The notes under the pieces were generated by a model. That model was not told the DNA's origin and ran no database searches. It saw only the letters and a list, made by a program, of their open reading frames with translations. The position numbers were made by a program, and so were the translations under genes. Of a stretch of DNA of 64,000 nucleotides, positions 1-9,557 are shown piece after piece. Numbering within the stretch: the stretch's first letter is position 1; each line of letters begins with the position of its first letter. This DNA comes from Mycolicibacterium monacense (GTDB taxonomy: Bacteria; Actinomycetota; Actinomycetes; Mycobacteriales; Mycobacteriaceae), in contig NZ_AP022617.1 of assembly GCF_010731575.1 (NCBI RefSeq), positions 5,146,001-5,210,000 of the forward strand, in the 5' to 3' direction.

Positions 1-617
1 TCGGTGCCGATCAATTCGGCGATCCGGCGGTCGTCGACGATGATGCCTGCGGCCTTCAACTGGTCGATGTCCTTGCCGTCGAGTTGCGGATGGCCGTCGG
101 TGAGCAGCACCACGTCGTCGCTCCACCCGCGCAGCATCAGCGCCGAGTGCACGGCCTCCTCACCCGCGGCCAATGAGGCGATCCGCTTGTCGCGCATCTC
201 CCAGCCGTGGCAGAACGGGCACTGGAACACCGACTTACCCCACAGCGGTTCCAGACCCGGAAGCTCCGGCGGGCAGTACTCCATGCCGGTGGCCAGCAGC
301 ACCCGCCGGGTGGTGACCCGGTCACCGTCGTCGAGGGAGAGCACGAAGCCGTCGTCCTGCGCGGCGCCGTGCACCACGGTGCCCACCCGGTACTCGACCG
401 TCGGATACGCCTCGAGCTCGCGCCGGCCCGTTTCGTACAGCTCCGCCGGCGGCCGCTGGTCGTAGCCGAGCAACCCGCCGATGCCGGTGGAGACCCTGTT
501 GCTCTGTTCACCCGCGTCGACGAGCAGGGTGCGTCGGCGCGCCCGTCCCAGGACCAGGGTGGCGCTCAATCCCGCCGCGCCACCACCGACGACGACGCAT
601 TCCCATTCGTGTGTCAT
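1..617 (-). CDS. Thioredoxin-reductase-like NAD(P)/FAD oxidoreductase, 3' end cut by window
   Basis: Read on the minus strand from ATG at 617; about 205 codons are visible and the rest runs off the left edge. The N-terminus VVVGGGAAGLSATLVLGRAR is a Rossmann FAD-binding GxGxxG fold, and about 130 residues in there is CPFCHGWE, the CxxC redox motif of the TrxB-like group. It probably transfers electrons from NAD(P)H through FAD to a disulfide in the cytoplasm. Many such proteins are paralogues of the housekeeping TrxB with unknown partners, so TrxB itself is not claimed. It is transcribed in the same direction as upp but is separated from it by 168 bases with a hairpin. Confidence 0.85.
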   Translation of the reverse strand, partial: MTHEWECVVVGGGAAGLSATLVLGRARRRTLLVDAGEQSNRVSTGIGGLLGYDQRPPAELYETGRRELEAYPTVEYRVGTVVHGAAQDDGFVLSLDDGDRVTTRRVLLATGMEYCPPELPGLEPLWGKSVFQCPFCHGWEMRDKRIASLAAGEEAVHSALMLRGWSDDVVLLTDGHPQLDGKDIDQLKAAGIIVDDRRIAELIGT

Positions 618-677
618 TGCCCCGACCGATTCCCGGGAGGCGGGGTGATCAAACAATCGCCGCCTTGTGCGCAGATT

Positions 678-733
678 CGACACCAGGGTCGTTGACGGCG
701 GGTCCGGCCACCGGAACCACGACCGTGGTGTCG
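678..733. terminator. Long imperfect inverted repeat downstream of upp
   Basis: Bases 678-692 pair with 719-733 over 15 positions with one mismatch, and the 26-base loop can form a smaller GGTCCGG/CCGGAACC stem. It lies just past the 3' end of upp (minus strand) and before the flavoprotein start at 617. Position suggests a terminator or mRNA-stabilising structure; there is no clear U-tract, which is common in mycobacteria. Confidence 0.5.
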
Positions 734-785
734 AAAACGAGCACAGCATCCGCGACGACACCCCTTCTGGGGAGCCGGGACGGCG

Positions 786-1415
786 CTACTTGGTGCCGAA
801 GATCCGGTCACCCGCATCGCCGAGCCCCGGCACGATGTAGCCGTGCTCGTCGAGCTGACGGTCGACGGCCGCGGTGTAGATGGGGACGTCGGGATGAGCC
901 TCCTGCATCGCGGCGATGCCCTCGGGACACGTCAACAGGCAGACGAACTTGATCGACTTCGGCCCGCACTCCTTGATCCGGTCCACCGCCGCCACCGCCG
1001 AGTGGCCGGTGGCGAGCATCGGGTCGACCACGACGACGTCGCGCTCCTCCAGGTCCGCCGGCATCTTGAAGTAGTACTCGACGGCGACGAGCGTCTTGGG
1101 ATCGCGATACAGCCCGATGTGCCCGACCCGCGCCCCGGGCACCACGGCCAGCATGCCGTCGAGGATGCCCGTGCCCGCCCGCAGAATCGACACGAACACC
1201 AGCTTCTTACCGTCGATGACCTGACCGACCGTCGTCTCCAGCGGTGTCTCCACCTCGAAATCCTGGGTCGGGATGTCACGCAGCACCTCGTAGGCCATCA
1301 GCGCGGAGATCTCGTGCAGCAGCTGGCGGAAGCTGTGTGTGGAGGCATCCTTGCGGCGCAACAAGGTCAGCTTGTGCGCCACCAGCGGGTGGTCGACCAG
1401 GTGGACTTCGCTCAT
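786..1415 (-). CDS. upp: Uracil phosphoribosyltransferase
   Basis: The 209-residue product matches UPRTase in length and motifs: an early [15 protein letters not shown] segment, [14 protein letters not shown], the PRPP-binding loop [20 protein letters not shown], and the C-terminal uracil-binding [17 protein letters not shown]. It makes UMP from uracil and PRPP. It lies 10 bases downstream of the DUF1688 gene and in the same direction as the GTP-cyclohydrolase-like gene. In the yeast URC pathway a UPRTase (Urc6) supplies the first step of uracil catabolism, so here upp may serve degradation as well as salvage. Confidence 0.96.
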   Translation of the reverse strand: MSEVHLVDHPLVAHKLTLLRRKDASTHSFRQLLHEISALMAYEVLRDIPTQDFEVETPLETTVGQVIDGKKLVFVSILRAGTGILDGMLAVVPGARVGHIGLYRDPKTLVAVEYYFKMPADLEERDVVVVDPMLATGHSAVAAVDRIKECGPKSIKFVCLLTCPEGIAAMQEAHPDVPIYTAAVDRQLDEHGYIVPGLGDAGDRIFGTK

Positions 1416-1425
1416 GCGCTCTCCT

Positions 1426-2600
1426 TCAGAAGACGGTGCCGTCGCTGTCGATGGTCAACGGCGGCAACCCGCCGCGGAGTTGTTGCGCCAGAAGGCGTCC
1501 GGCCGCCCAGGTCCCACCCTCCAGCGCGCACGCCAGCGGCATGTCGACACCGAGCCGCGCGGACACCCGCGGGGCGAGTTCGTCGAGCAGTGCGACGGTG
1601 AGTGCGCGCCACTCGACCACCAGCTCGTCGCCGACTTCCCAGGTGCGCTCGGCGTATTCAGGTGCCCGCAGTGCCAGCACTCCGGCGTCGAGCAGGAGCC
1701 CGCCGTTGCGGTACTCGGGTAACCCGGTGAGCGTGTCGACTCCCTCCACCGGCACACCCGCCCGGGTGAACGGTTCGAGCAGCGAATAGGTCAACCACTG
1801 GGAGAGCTTGTGGAACGGCACCCAGCCCCGGGTGAGTCCCTCACCGCCGACCGCAGCATGGCGCCAGCAGTCGCCCAGCGGTTGGTCACCGATGTCATTG
1901 CCGCTCAACCAGATCGACGACAGTTCGGTGAGCAACACCGTGAGGATGTCGTGGGCATGCACCGTCCGGGCGCGCGCGGTGAGGGTGTCGAACAGCCCGC
2001 CCGGCCGGCCGCCGAACGCCTCTGCGGTCAACGCGTCACCGAGGCGGTGCAGCAGTTCCACCCGGCCGTCGAGTCCGACGAGCGGATTGTCCGCGCACAC
2101 CTGAAACGCCGCACCAAGCCGATCGGCGGTCAACGCCCGCAGCCCGTCGGCGTCCACGCGCATGGGGTCGCCCGGGTCCGACGAGAACAACCCGCCGGCG
2201 AACGCGTGCCAGCTGGCGACGGCCAACCCCTCCGAACGCGAAAACCGTTGCCCCGTAGCCTTTTCCTCGAAGCTCCAGCCCGGCCCCGCGCCGGCGTCGA
2301 GCAGCACGCTGACCACCGCGAGATCGATCATCGCCCGGGGGTTCCCCTCGAGCCCGGCCGCCCGGTTCACGTCGCCGGCTTCGAAATGCCGCCAGCGACT
2401 GTGGAACGGGATGGCGAGGTCCGGATACCGCGAGCGCGTGACCTCGGCGACGACGTCCGCCGCGGAGTCGAGGGCGTCGTCGCGAACGGTGAACCATGCC
2501 GACTCACCCGCCCTGGCCCGCCGCAGCAGTCGGCCGGCGCGGTCCCGGACGGCGTCGGTGGTGCGCAGCGCGGCCGCCGCACCCTCCGGCGTATCCGAAC

Positions 2601-2604
<4 letters not shown>
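1426..2604 (-). CDS. DUF1688 / Urc4-family protein (uracil catabolism)
   Basis: A 392-residue product starting at GTG 2604, which overlaps the TGA of the upstream gene (GTGA); a longer in-frame extension lies inside that gene and is discarded. I recognise the DUF1688 family (fungal Urc4/Urg3) from its [22 protein letters not shown] segment region, the ISGNDIGD-like [19 protein letters not shown] stretch and [17 protein letters not shown]. In Lachancea kluyveri Urc4 is needed for the URC route that breaks down uracil to urea and 3-hydroxypropionate; its reaction is not settled as far as I know. Overlap with the Urc1-like gene and closeness to upp support the assignment. Confidence 0.85.
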
Positions 2605-3845
<1,241 letters not shown>

Positions 3846-3914
3846 GGCGCCTCCCGTCCTCAAGGGGAAAGGCGCCAGCATAGCGATTCCCCGGCACCCG
3901 TGCCGGGCGTCGAC

Positions 3915-5072
3915 TCAGCCGGGGATTCCGGCCGCCACCCGCGGGAGGCGTTCGGGTGTCGCGGTGTCGAGTACCAGGTCGGCGACGCGGGCGCGGTGCT
4001 CCTCGGCGGTGCCGAGCAACGTCGCGTCAGTGGTCGCCCGCTTGAAGTACAGGTGCGCCTGGTGCTCCCACGTGAACCCGATACCGCCGAGCACCTGGAT
4101 GGTGTCCGCGGCGATCCGGCTGAGCGCGGCCGAGCACACGGCCTGGGCGATCGCCGTCGCCAGCGCGGCGTCGTCGGACCCGTCGGTCAGCGCCCACACC
4201 GCGTGATAGGCCGTCGAGCGTGCGTGTTCGGCGTCGACCAGCATGTCGGCCAGCCGGTGTTTGACCGCCTGGAACGATCCGATCGGACGCCCGAACTGCA
4301 GCCGCGACTTCGCGTACTCGACTGCGATGTCGAGCAGGTGCTGCGCGGCGCCGACCTGTTCGACGGCCAGCAGCGCCGAACCCACGTGCAGTGCGTGCTG
4401 GATGACCCTGGCCGCCTCATCCGGTCCGGCGATCAGCGTGGCGGGCGCGCCCGACAACGTGAAGGACGCCTGGGTGCGGGTGAGGTCGAGCGTGACCAAC
4501 GGGGTGCGTTCCACACCCTCGGCGCCCGTGTCGACCGCGTAGAGGCCCACCCCGTCGGACCCCTTCGCGGCGACGAGCAGCACGTCGGCGACGGCGCCGT
4601 CGACGACCTGCGCGAGCGTGCCCGTCAGCGCGTCACCCTCGACCGTCACGCCGACCGCATCGGGGACGAAGGCGCCGGCGCGGTCAGCGACGGCGAACGC
4701 CGCGGTGCGGGTGCCCTCGACGAGGTCGGCGAGCAGGCGGTCGCGCGCCGGCCCGGCCGAGGCGGCGACCAGGGCGGGTATCGCGAGGTAGACCGTCCCG
4801 AACAGCGGTCCGCACACCAGCGACGCGCCGAACTCCTCGACCGCGACCGCCTGGTCGACGAGGTCGCCACCGGCGCCGCCGTCGGCTTCGGACACCGACA
4901 GACCGAGCACGCCGAGTTCCGACCCGAGCCGCGCCCACAGTGCGGAGTCGAACGCCGGATCGGACTCCATGATCCGGCGCACGGTCTGCTCGTCGAAGTG
5001 GTCGGAGCAGAAGCCCCGCACCGCATCCCGCAACTGCCGCTGCTCCTCGGTGAACACGAAGGCCTCAGCCAC
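3915..5072 (-). CDS. Acyl-CoA dehydrogenase, small-subunit type (FadE)
   Basis: A 385-residue product from GTG 5072, overlapping the stop of the upstream fadE gene by 8 bases (GTGGCTGA). Residues near 1-110 form the N-terminal helical domain (FTEEQRQLRDAVRGF), a beta domain follows, and the C-terminal domain has YAKSRLQFGRPIGSFQAVKH and VLGGIGFTWEHQAHLYFKR. Mycobacterial steroid pathways use heteromeric dehydrogenases encoded by adjacent fadE genes; this protein looks like the partner subunit of the next gene. Substrate is unknown. The KstR-type site upstream of the pair points to a sterol- or lipid-derived acyl-CoA. Confidence 0.9.
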   Translation of the reverse strand: MAEAFVFTEEQRQLRDAVRGFCSDHFDEQTVRRIMESDPAFDSALWARLGSELGVLGLSVSEADGGAGGDLVDQAVAVEEFGASLVCGPLFGTVYLAIPALVAASAGPARDRLLADLVEGTRTAAFAVADRAGAFVPDAVGVTVEGDALTGTLAQVVDGAVADVLLVAAKGSDGVGLYAVDTGAEGVERTPLVTLDLTRTQASFTLSGAPATLIAGPDEAARVIQHALHVGSALLAVEQVGAAQHLLDIAVEYAKSRLQFGRPIGSFQAVKHRLADMLVDAEHARSTAYHAVWALTDGSDDAALATAIAQAVCSAALSRIAADTIQVLGGIGFTWEHQAHLYFKRATTDATLLGTAEEHRARVADLVLDTATPERLPRVAAGIPG

Positions 5073-6255
5073 GCGGCACCTCCTTCCACGGCATCCCCGC
5101 ATCGGCACGCAGATCACCCGGCAGGCCGAGCACCCGCTCGCCCAGGATGTTCCGCATGACGTCCGAGGTGCCGCCCTCGATGGTGTTGGCGCGGCTGCGC
5201 AGGAAACGCTGCTGAATCGGGCCGCGCCAGTCGCTCTTGTCCCCGCTGTCCATGGCGTAGCTGTGGTACAGCGTGCCCTCCGGGCCGAGAAAGTCCATGC
5301 ACCACTGGTAGATCCGCTGATTGAGTTCGGCGCCGACCAGCTTGCCGATCGATCCCTCCGGACCCGGGCCGCCGACGGTCGCCGAGGCTCGGGACCGCTC
5401 GGAGGTCAGCCGTTGCGCCTCGGCGCGCAACCACAGTTCGGACAACCGGTCGCGCATCATCGGTGTGCGGCGCTCGGGGCGCGACGCCCAGAGCGCGACG
5501 GCGTCGGCGATCGTGCCCGCACCGCGGCGGCTGCCGCTGGCGCCCAGCGCGCTGCGCTCGTTCATCAGGGTCGTCATCGCGACCCGCCAACCGTCACCGA
5601 CGCCGCCGAGCCGGTGCGCGTCGGGGATGCGGGCGTCGCTGAAGTAGACCTCGTTGAACTCGGCGTGGCCGGTCATCTGCCGCAGCGGCCGGGTCTCGAC
5701 ACCCGGTGCGTGCATGTCGATGACGAAGTACGTCAGACCCTTGTGCTTGGGCACATCGGGGTTCGTCCGGGCCAGCAGCAGACCCCACCGGGCGCGGTGC
5801 GCGAGGCTGGTCCACACCTTCTGGCCGTTGATCACCCAGTCGTCACCGTCGGGCACCGCCGAGGTGGCCAGCCCGGCCAGATCGGAGCCGGCGCCGGGTT
5901 CGGAGAACAACTGGCACCAGATGTGTTCGGTGGTCGCCAGCGGCCGCAACCAGGCCCGTTTGATGTCGTCGTTCTGGGCGTGCTCGCGGATGGTCGGCGC
6001 CGCCATGCCGTAACCCATCGGGTTGAGCCCCAGAGGCACCGGTCCGCCGGCGCCCTGCAGGATGCCGTCGGCGACCGCCTGCAGGCCACGCGACACCCCC
6101 AGCCCGCCGAGCCCCTCCGGGAAGTGCACCCACGCGAGGCCGGCGTCGTAACAGGCGCCGAGGTACTCGGGGATCGGCACGGTCTTGGGATCGTGTTCGG
6201 CCACGACGCGGTTGGCGAGTTCGGTGACCCGATCGATATCAGCGGCGGTGCTCAT
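5065..6255 (-). CDS. Acyl-CoA dehydrogenase, catalytic-subunit type (FadE)
   Basis: Start taken as ATG 6255 (396 residues); ATG 6267, adding MVAE, is equally possible as neither has a strong ribosome site. Visible features are LFSEPGAGSDLAGLATSA (FAD/substrate loop), DDWVINGQKVWTSLAH, VYFSDARIPDAHRLGG and the C-terminal RSRANTIEGGTSDVMRNILG. The product should be a flavin-dependent alpha,beta-dehydrogenase of a CoA thioester, probably as a heterotetramer with the overlapping downstream protein. It diverges from the DUF1295 gene, and a KstR-type palindrome lies 65 bases upstream of its start. Confidence 0.92.
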   Translation of the reverse strand: MSTAADIDRVTELANRVVAEHDPKTVPIPEYLGACYDAGLAWVHFPEGLGGLGVSRGLQAVADGILQGAGGPVPLGLNPMGYGMAAPTIREHAQNDDIKRAWLRPLATTEHIWCQLFSEPGAGSDLAGLATSAVPDGDDWVINGQKVWTSLAHRARWGLLLARTNPDVPKHKGLTYFVIDMHAPGVETRPLRQMTGHAEFNEVYFSDARIPDAHRLGGVGDGWRVAMTTLMNERSALGASGSRRGAGTIADAVALWASRPERRTPMMRDRLSELWLRAEAQRLTSERSRASATVGGPGPEGSIGKLVGAELNQRIYQWCMDFLGPEGTLYHSYAMDSGDKSDWRGPIQQRFLRSRANTIEGGTSDVMRNILGERVLGLPGDLRADAGMPWKEVPRG

Positions 6256-6320
6256 CTCAGCCACCATAAGCAAAGGATGCTCGTGGGTGACGAGCAGGGC
6301 GGAAGACGCGCTGGCGGTGG

Positions 6321-6340
6321 AACTGGAACGTGTTACAGTT
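6321..6340. promoter_or_regulatory. KstR-type operator between fadE pair and DUF1295 gene
   Basis: The sequence AACTGGAACGTGTTACAGTT is a 20-base palindrome with arms of nine bases that match at eight positions. Its core, TGGAACGTGTTACA, fits exactly the published KstR consensus TnnAACnnGTTnnA. KstR is the TetR-family repressor of mycobacterial cholesterol catabolism. The site lies in the divergent promoter region, so one bound repressor could control both directions. The match is direct; binding by KstR is inferred. Confidence 0.75.
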
Positions 6341-6384
6341 CGGTCCTCTGTGGCCCACGTCACTCACCCTGGAGGCGTCCGCCT

Positions 6385-7275
6385 TTGACCGAACATCGGA
6401 GCAAGGCCGCGTCGCTGGCGATCGTCGCGATCGCCTACCTCGTCGCGCTGGCGGTGGCGGCGGCCTGGCTGGTCTGGGGTCCCGGCACCGGACGGTTGTG
6501 GCTCGACACCCTGATCGCCGACGTGCTGGCCACCCTGGTGGTGTTCGCGTTCAGCCGCGCCTACCGCAATTCCAGCTTCTACGACGCCTATTGGAGTGTC
6601 GTCCCGCCGCTGCTGTTGGCGTACTGGTGGACCCAGACCCCGGACGCCGACACCGTGCGCGTCGCACTCGTCGCGGTGGCGGTCGGGTACTGGGCGGTGC
6701 GGCTGACCGGCAACTGGCTGTACGCGTTTCCCGGTCTGCACCACGAGGATTGGCGATACCCGATGTTCCGGGAACGGGCCGGGCGGTGGGAGTTCGTCGT
6801 CGACCTCGTCGCGATCCACCTGATCCCCACCCTGCAGGTGTTCCTCGGGATGGTGCCGGTCTACATCGCGGTCACGACCCCGGGGGAGGGCTGGATGTGG
6901 CTCACCGCAGTCGCATTCGTGATCGCCGTCGCCGCGGTGACGCTGGAGCTGGTCGCCGACGTCCAGATGCACCGCTTCGTCGCAGACCGCCGCCCGGGCG
7001 AGGTGATGGACCGCGGGCTGTGGGCGTGGTCGCGGCATCCGAACTACTTCGGCGAGTGCGGATTCTGGGTCGCGCTCGCGCTGTTCGGGGTGGCGGCGTC
7101 ACCCGCCGACGCCTGGTGGCTGTTCGCGGGTGCGCTGGCGATGCTCGCGATGTTCCTCGGCGCGAGCATCCCGATGATGGAGACGCGCAGTCTGGCGCGG
7201 CGTCCCGGCTACCAGGACGTGGTCGACCGGGTGTCGCGATTCGTGCCCCGACCGCCTCGCAAGGCGCGGGTGTGA
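6385..7275 (+). CDS. DUF1295 membrane protein (steroid 5-alpha-reductase-like fold)
   Basis: TTG 6385 is chosen because GGAGG lies nine bases upstream and the first long in-frame ATG is far inside another gene; product 296 residues. There are about six to seven hydrophobic helices, and the C-terminal region RGLWAWSRHPNYFGECGFWVALALFG is the hallmark of DUF1295/steroid-reductase and isoprenylcysteine methyltransferase-like proteins that bind NADPH or SAM near the membrane. The substrate is unknown. Overlap with the next flavoprotein gene (GTGA) and the shared KstR-type operator suggest a redox step on a steroid or other lipid. Confidence 0.85.
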   Translation: MTEHRSKAASLAIVAIAYLVALAVAAAWLVWGPGTGRLWLDTLIADVLATLVVFAFSRAYRNSSFYDAYWSVVPPLLLAYWWTQTPDADTVRVALVAVAVGYWAVRLTGNWLYAFPGLHHEDWRYPMFRERAGRWEFVVDLVAIHLIPTLQVFLGMVPVYIAVTTPGEGWMWLTAVAFVIAVAAVTLELVADVQMHRFVADRRPGEVMDRGLWAWSRHPNYFGECGFWVALALFGVAASPADAWWLFAGALAMLAMFLGASIPMMETRSLARRPGYQDVVDRVSRFVPRPPRKARV

Positions 7276-8396
7276 GCCGCCCGCGCGTCGTCGTCGCCGG
7301 CCTCGGGGACAGCGGGCTGCTCACCGCGATCAGGTTGGCCGGACACTTCGACGTGGTCGGCGTCTCGGCGAGACCGGGTCTGGTCAGTGGACAGGAGCTC
7401 GGCGTCCGGCTGGCCCGCCCCGACGACTGGGCGCGCGACTACTGGATCCCGTTCGACCGGTTCCGCGCCCTGGACCGGGTCCGCACCGAACACGCGACGC
7501 TTTCCCGTGTCGACCTGGCGGGCCGAAAACTGTTCGGGCAGCGCGTGACCGGCGGCGAGCTCGCCGAGGATTTCGACGCGCTGGTGATCGCCACCGGCGT
7601 CACCAACGGTTTCTGGCGCCGGCCCGGTTACCGGTCGAGCGACGAGGTCGCCGCCCAACTGCGCGCCGACCACGAGCGGCTGGCGGCCGCCCGTTCGGTG
7701 CTGGTCGTGGGTGGGGGTGCCGCGGCGGTGAGCAGCGCCGCCAACCTGGCGCTCACCTGGCCCGGCACCCGCGTCGAACTGTGCTTTCCGGGTGACCGCC
7801 CGTTGCCGCAGCACCACACGCGGGTCTGGGCCCGGATCGCACGGCGGCTCGACGGACTCGGCGTGGCGCTGCGCCCCGGTCACCGCGCCGTCGTCCCGGA
7901 CGGGTTCGCGTGCGACCGCATCACCGACGCGCCGGTGGAGTGGAGCACGGGACAGCCCGCCTCGACGGCGGATGCGGTGCTGTGGGCCATCGGGCGGGTC
8001 CGGCCCAACACCGACTGGCTGCCCGCCGAGGTGCTCGACGGCGACGGCTTCGTCCGCGTCACCGCACAGTTGAAAGTTCCTGGCGTGCAACGGGTCTACG
8101 CGATCGGTGATGTGGCCGCCACCGACCCGCTGCGCAGCAGCGCCCGCAACCGCGCCGACAAACTGTTGGCACACAACCTGCGTGCGGACTTCGCGGAGCG
8201 ACCGCTGCGCGACTACCGCGCGCCCGCCCGCCGGTGGGGTTCGGTGCTCGGCAACCAACCGGACGGTCTCGAGGTGTTCGCCCCCAACGGGACGGTGTTC
8301 CGGTTCCCGGCATGGTCGGTCGAGCGGGTGCTGCAACCGTGGATCGTCCGGCGCGGGATCTACCGCGGCGTGCGCCCTTCACCGTCGGGTGACTGA
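7272..8396 (+). CDS. NAD(P)/FAD-dependent oxidoreductase
   Basis: GTG 7272 overlaps the TGA of the DUF1295 gene; 374 residues. The N-terminal FAD motif is VVVAGLGDSGLLTAIRLAG, a second nucleotide motif VLVVGGGAAAVSSAANLAL lies near residue 140, and VYAIGDVAATDPL near residue 275 is the FAD-ribityl GD motif. This layout is that of the two-Rossmann-domain pyridine nucleotide-disulfide family without the CxxC, as in NDH-2/AIF/FSP1-like proteins. It could deliver electrons to the membrane partner encoded just upstream. The last 37 bases overlap the tail of the convergent STAS gene. Confidence 0.85.
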   Translation: MSRPRVVVAGLGDSGLLTAIRLAGHFDVVGVSARPGLVSGQELGVRLARPDDWARDYWIPFDRFRALDRVRTEHATLSRVDLAGRKLFGQRVTGGELAEDFDALVIATGVTNGFWRRPGYRSSDEVAAQLRADHERLAAARSVLVVGGGAAAVSSAANLALTWPGTRVELCFPGDRPLPQHHTRVWARIARRLDGLGVALRPGHRAVVPDGFACDRITDAPVEWSTGQPASTADAVLWAIGRVRPNTDWLPAEVLDGDGFVRVTAQLKVPGVQRVYAIGDVAATDPLRSSARNRADKLLAHNLRADFAERPLRDYRAPARRWGSVLGNQPDGLEVFAPNGTVFRFPAWSVERVLQPWIVRRGIYRGVRPSPSGD

Positions 8397-8749
8397 CCGT
8401 CGCGCTGGAGCGCCTGCTCGATCGTCGGATGCGTCTCGAGCACGCGGTGCAGTCCGGTGATCTGGATCGGCTGCATGACGTACGGCTGATCGGCGACGAT
8501 CGCGACCGAGGTGCCTTCGGCGGCACCCTCCTCGTGACAGGACAACACGGCGTTGAGCGCGGCGCTGCCGAAGTAGGTGACCTCGGAGAGATCGATGACG
8601 ACCAGTCGACTCGGATGGCACACCGCGTTACCGCGGGCCTTCGCCAGATGGCTGTTCAACGCGTCGACCGACAGCGAGTCGACGTCGCCTTTCACCCTGA
8701 CCACGACCGCGTTTCCCCGCACGTCGTGCTCGACCTCCAACGGTTGCAT
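8360..8749 (-). CDS. STAS-domain anti-sigma factor antagonist
   Basis: A 129-residue single STAS domain: GNAVVVRVKGDVDSLSVDAL, then LVVIDLSEVTYFGSAALNAV, where Ser in FGSAA is at the position phosphorylated in SpoIIAA. Such proteins release a sigma factor by binding an RsbW-type kinase when unphosphorylated. No kinase gene is adjacent; a full set lies at 31.6-34.4 kb, so crosstalk is possible. Its 3' end overlaps the convergent oxidoreductase gene. Confidence 0.9.
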   Translation of the reverse strand: MQPLEVEHDVRGNAVVVRVKGDVDSLSVDALNSHLAKARGNAVCHPSRLVVIDLSEVTYFGSAALNAVLSCHEEGAAEGTSVAIVADQPYVMQPIQITGLHRVLETHPTIEQALQRDGQSPDGEGRTPR

Positions 8750-8815
8750 CCGTGTCAGCCCGCCTCGCTACCTGTCTGTCGTCTTCGTGCCGCGGCCAAC
8801 GGCGCCGACGGATGA

Positions 8816-8840
8816 TGCCGACCGGGAACGCCGGTCGGCA
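8816..8840. terminator. Hairpin downstream of the PAS-ANTAR gene
   Basis: A perfect ten-base stem, TGCCGACCGG paired with CCGGTCGGCA, with a five-base loop. It lies about 50 bases past the stop of the minus-strand PAS-ANTAR gene and upstream of the STAS gene start, where a terminator would separate the two units. Confidence 0.6.
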
Positions 8841-8888
8841 CCAGAGATTTTACGCGGAGACCCCGAATGCGGACATCCGTTCAGCGCA

Positions 8889-9557
8889 TCATTCAGTGGT
8901 GACGCGTTCGTGAACTGTCAGCAGCAGGTGGTCGAACTGGCCCTGGGTGGACGACGGCGCCGGGGGGAGTTCACCGATCTCGGCGATCAGCTGCGCCGCC
9001 AATGAGCGCAGCTTCGTGTTGGTCTCCTGGGAGCGCCACTGCAGAACCCGGAACGCCTGGTCAGCGCTGATCCGGTAGATCACCATCAACGCGCCCTTGG
9101 CCTGTTCGATGACCGCCCGGGATTCGAACAGACCCGGCAGTTGCTCGTCGAGCACCTCCTGGCGCGCCTCGTCGAGGCTGGCGGTGAGGTCGACGTAGTA
9201 ACCGGTCGAGCCGATGACGGAGCCGTCGTCGTCGAACATCCGGTCGGCCACCACCAGCACGTCGTGCTCCCGGCCGCTGGTGTCGAGGAACCGGTGCCTG
9301 CTGGAGAACGACTCACCGGTGTGCAGCGTGTGGTCGAGGAGGTCCTGGACCAACCTGCGGTCGTCGGGATGCTTGTGGGACAGCAGCAACTCGGTGGTCG
9401 GGGTCACGGCGCCGGGCTCGTAGCCGTGCATCCGGGCCACCTCGTCGGACCACTCCCAGCGCTGCCCGACGAAGTAGAACCTGAAGCTGCCGATGTGCTT
9501 CAACTGCCCGTCGGATTCGCCGTCCTCGAAGCGTCGTCTCCCAGCAGTACGGGGCAT
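8889..9557 (-). CDS. PAS-ANTAR regulator (putative RNA-binding antiterminator)
   Basis: ATG 9557 shares one base with the TGA of the upstream hydrolase (TGATG); 222 residues. Residues about 20-130 form a PAS fold (FVGQRWEWSDEVARMHGYEP, STGYYVDLTASLDEA), typical of PAS_3 sensors. The C-terminus (about 150-205) is an ANTAR domain: ESRAVIEQAKGALMVIYRIS, then AFRVLQWRSQETNTKLRSLA. ANTAR proteins bind paired hairpins in mRNA and prevent termination. The signal and target RNAs are unknown. Translational coupling ties its level to the hydrolase. Confidence 0.9.
   Translation of the reverse strand: MPRTAGRRRFEDGESDGQLKHIGSFRFYFVGQRWEWSDEVARMHGYEPGAVTPTTELLLSHKHPDDRRLVQDLLDHTLHTGESFSSRHRFLDTSGREHDVLVVADRMFDDDGSVIGSTGYYVDLTASLDEARQEVLDEQLPGLFESRAVIEQAKGALMVIYRISADQAFRVLQWRSQETNTKLRSLAAQLIAEIGELPPAPSSTQGQFDHLLLTVHERVTTE

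Noticed and set aside
4969..6384. In-frame extension upstream of the DUF1295 gene and other long antisense frames
   Set aside because: They lie opposite the fadE pair; the TTG at 6385 with GGAGG marks the true start.
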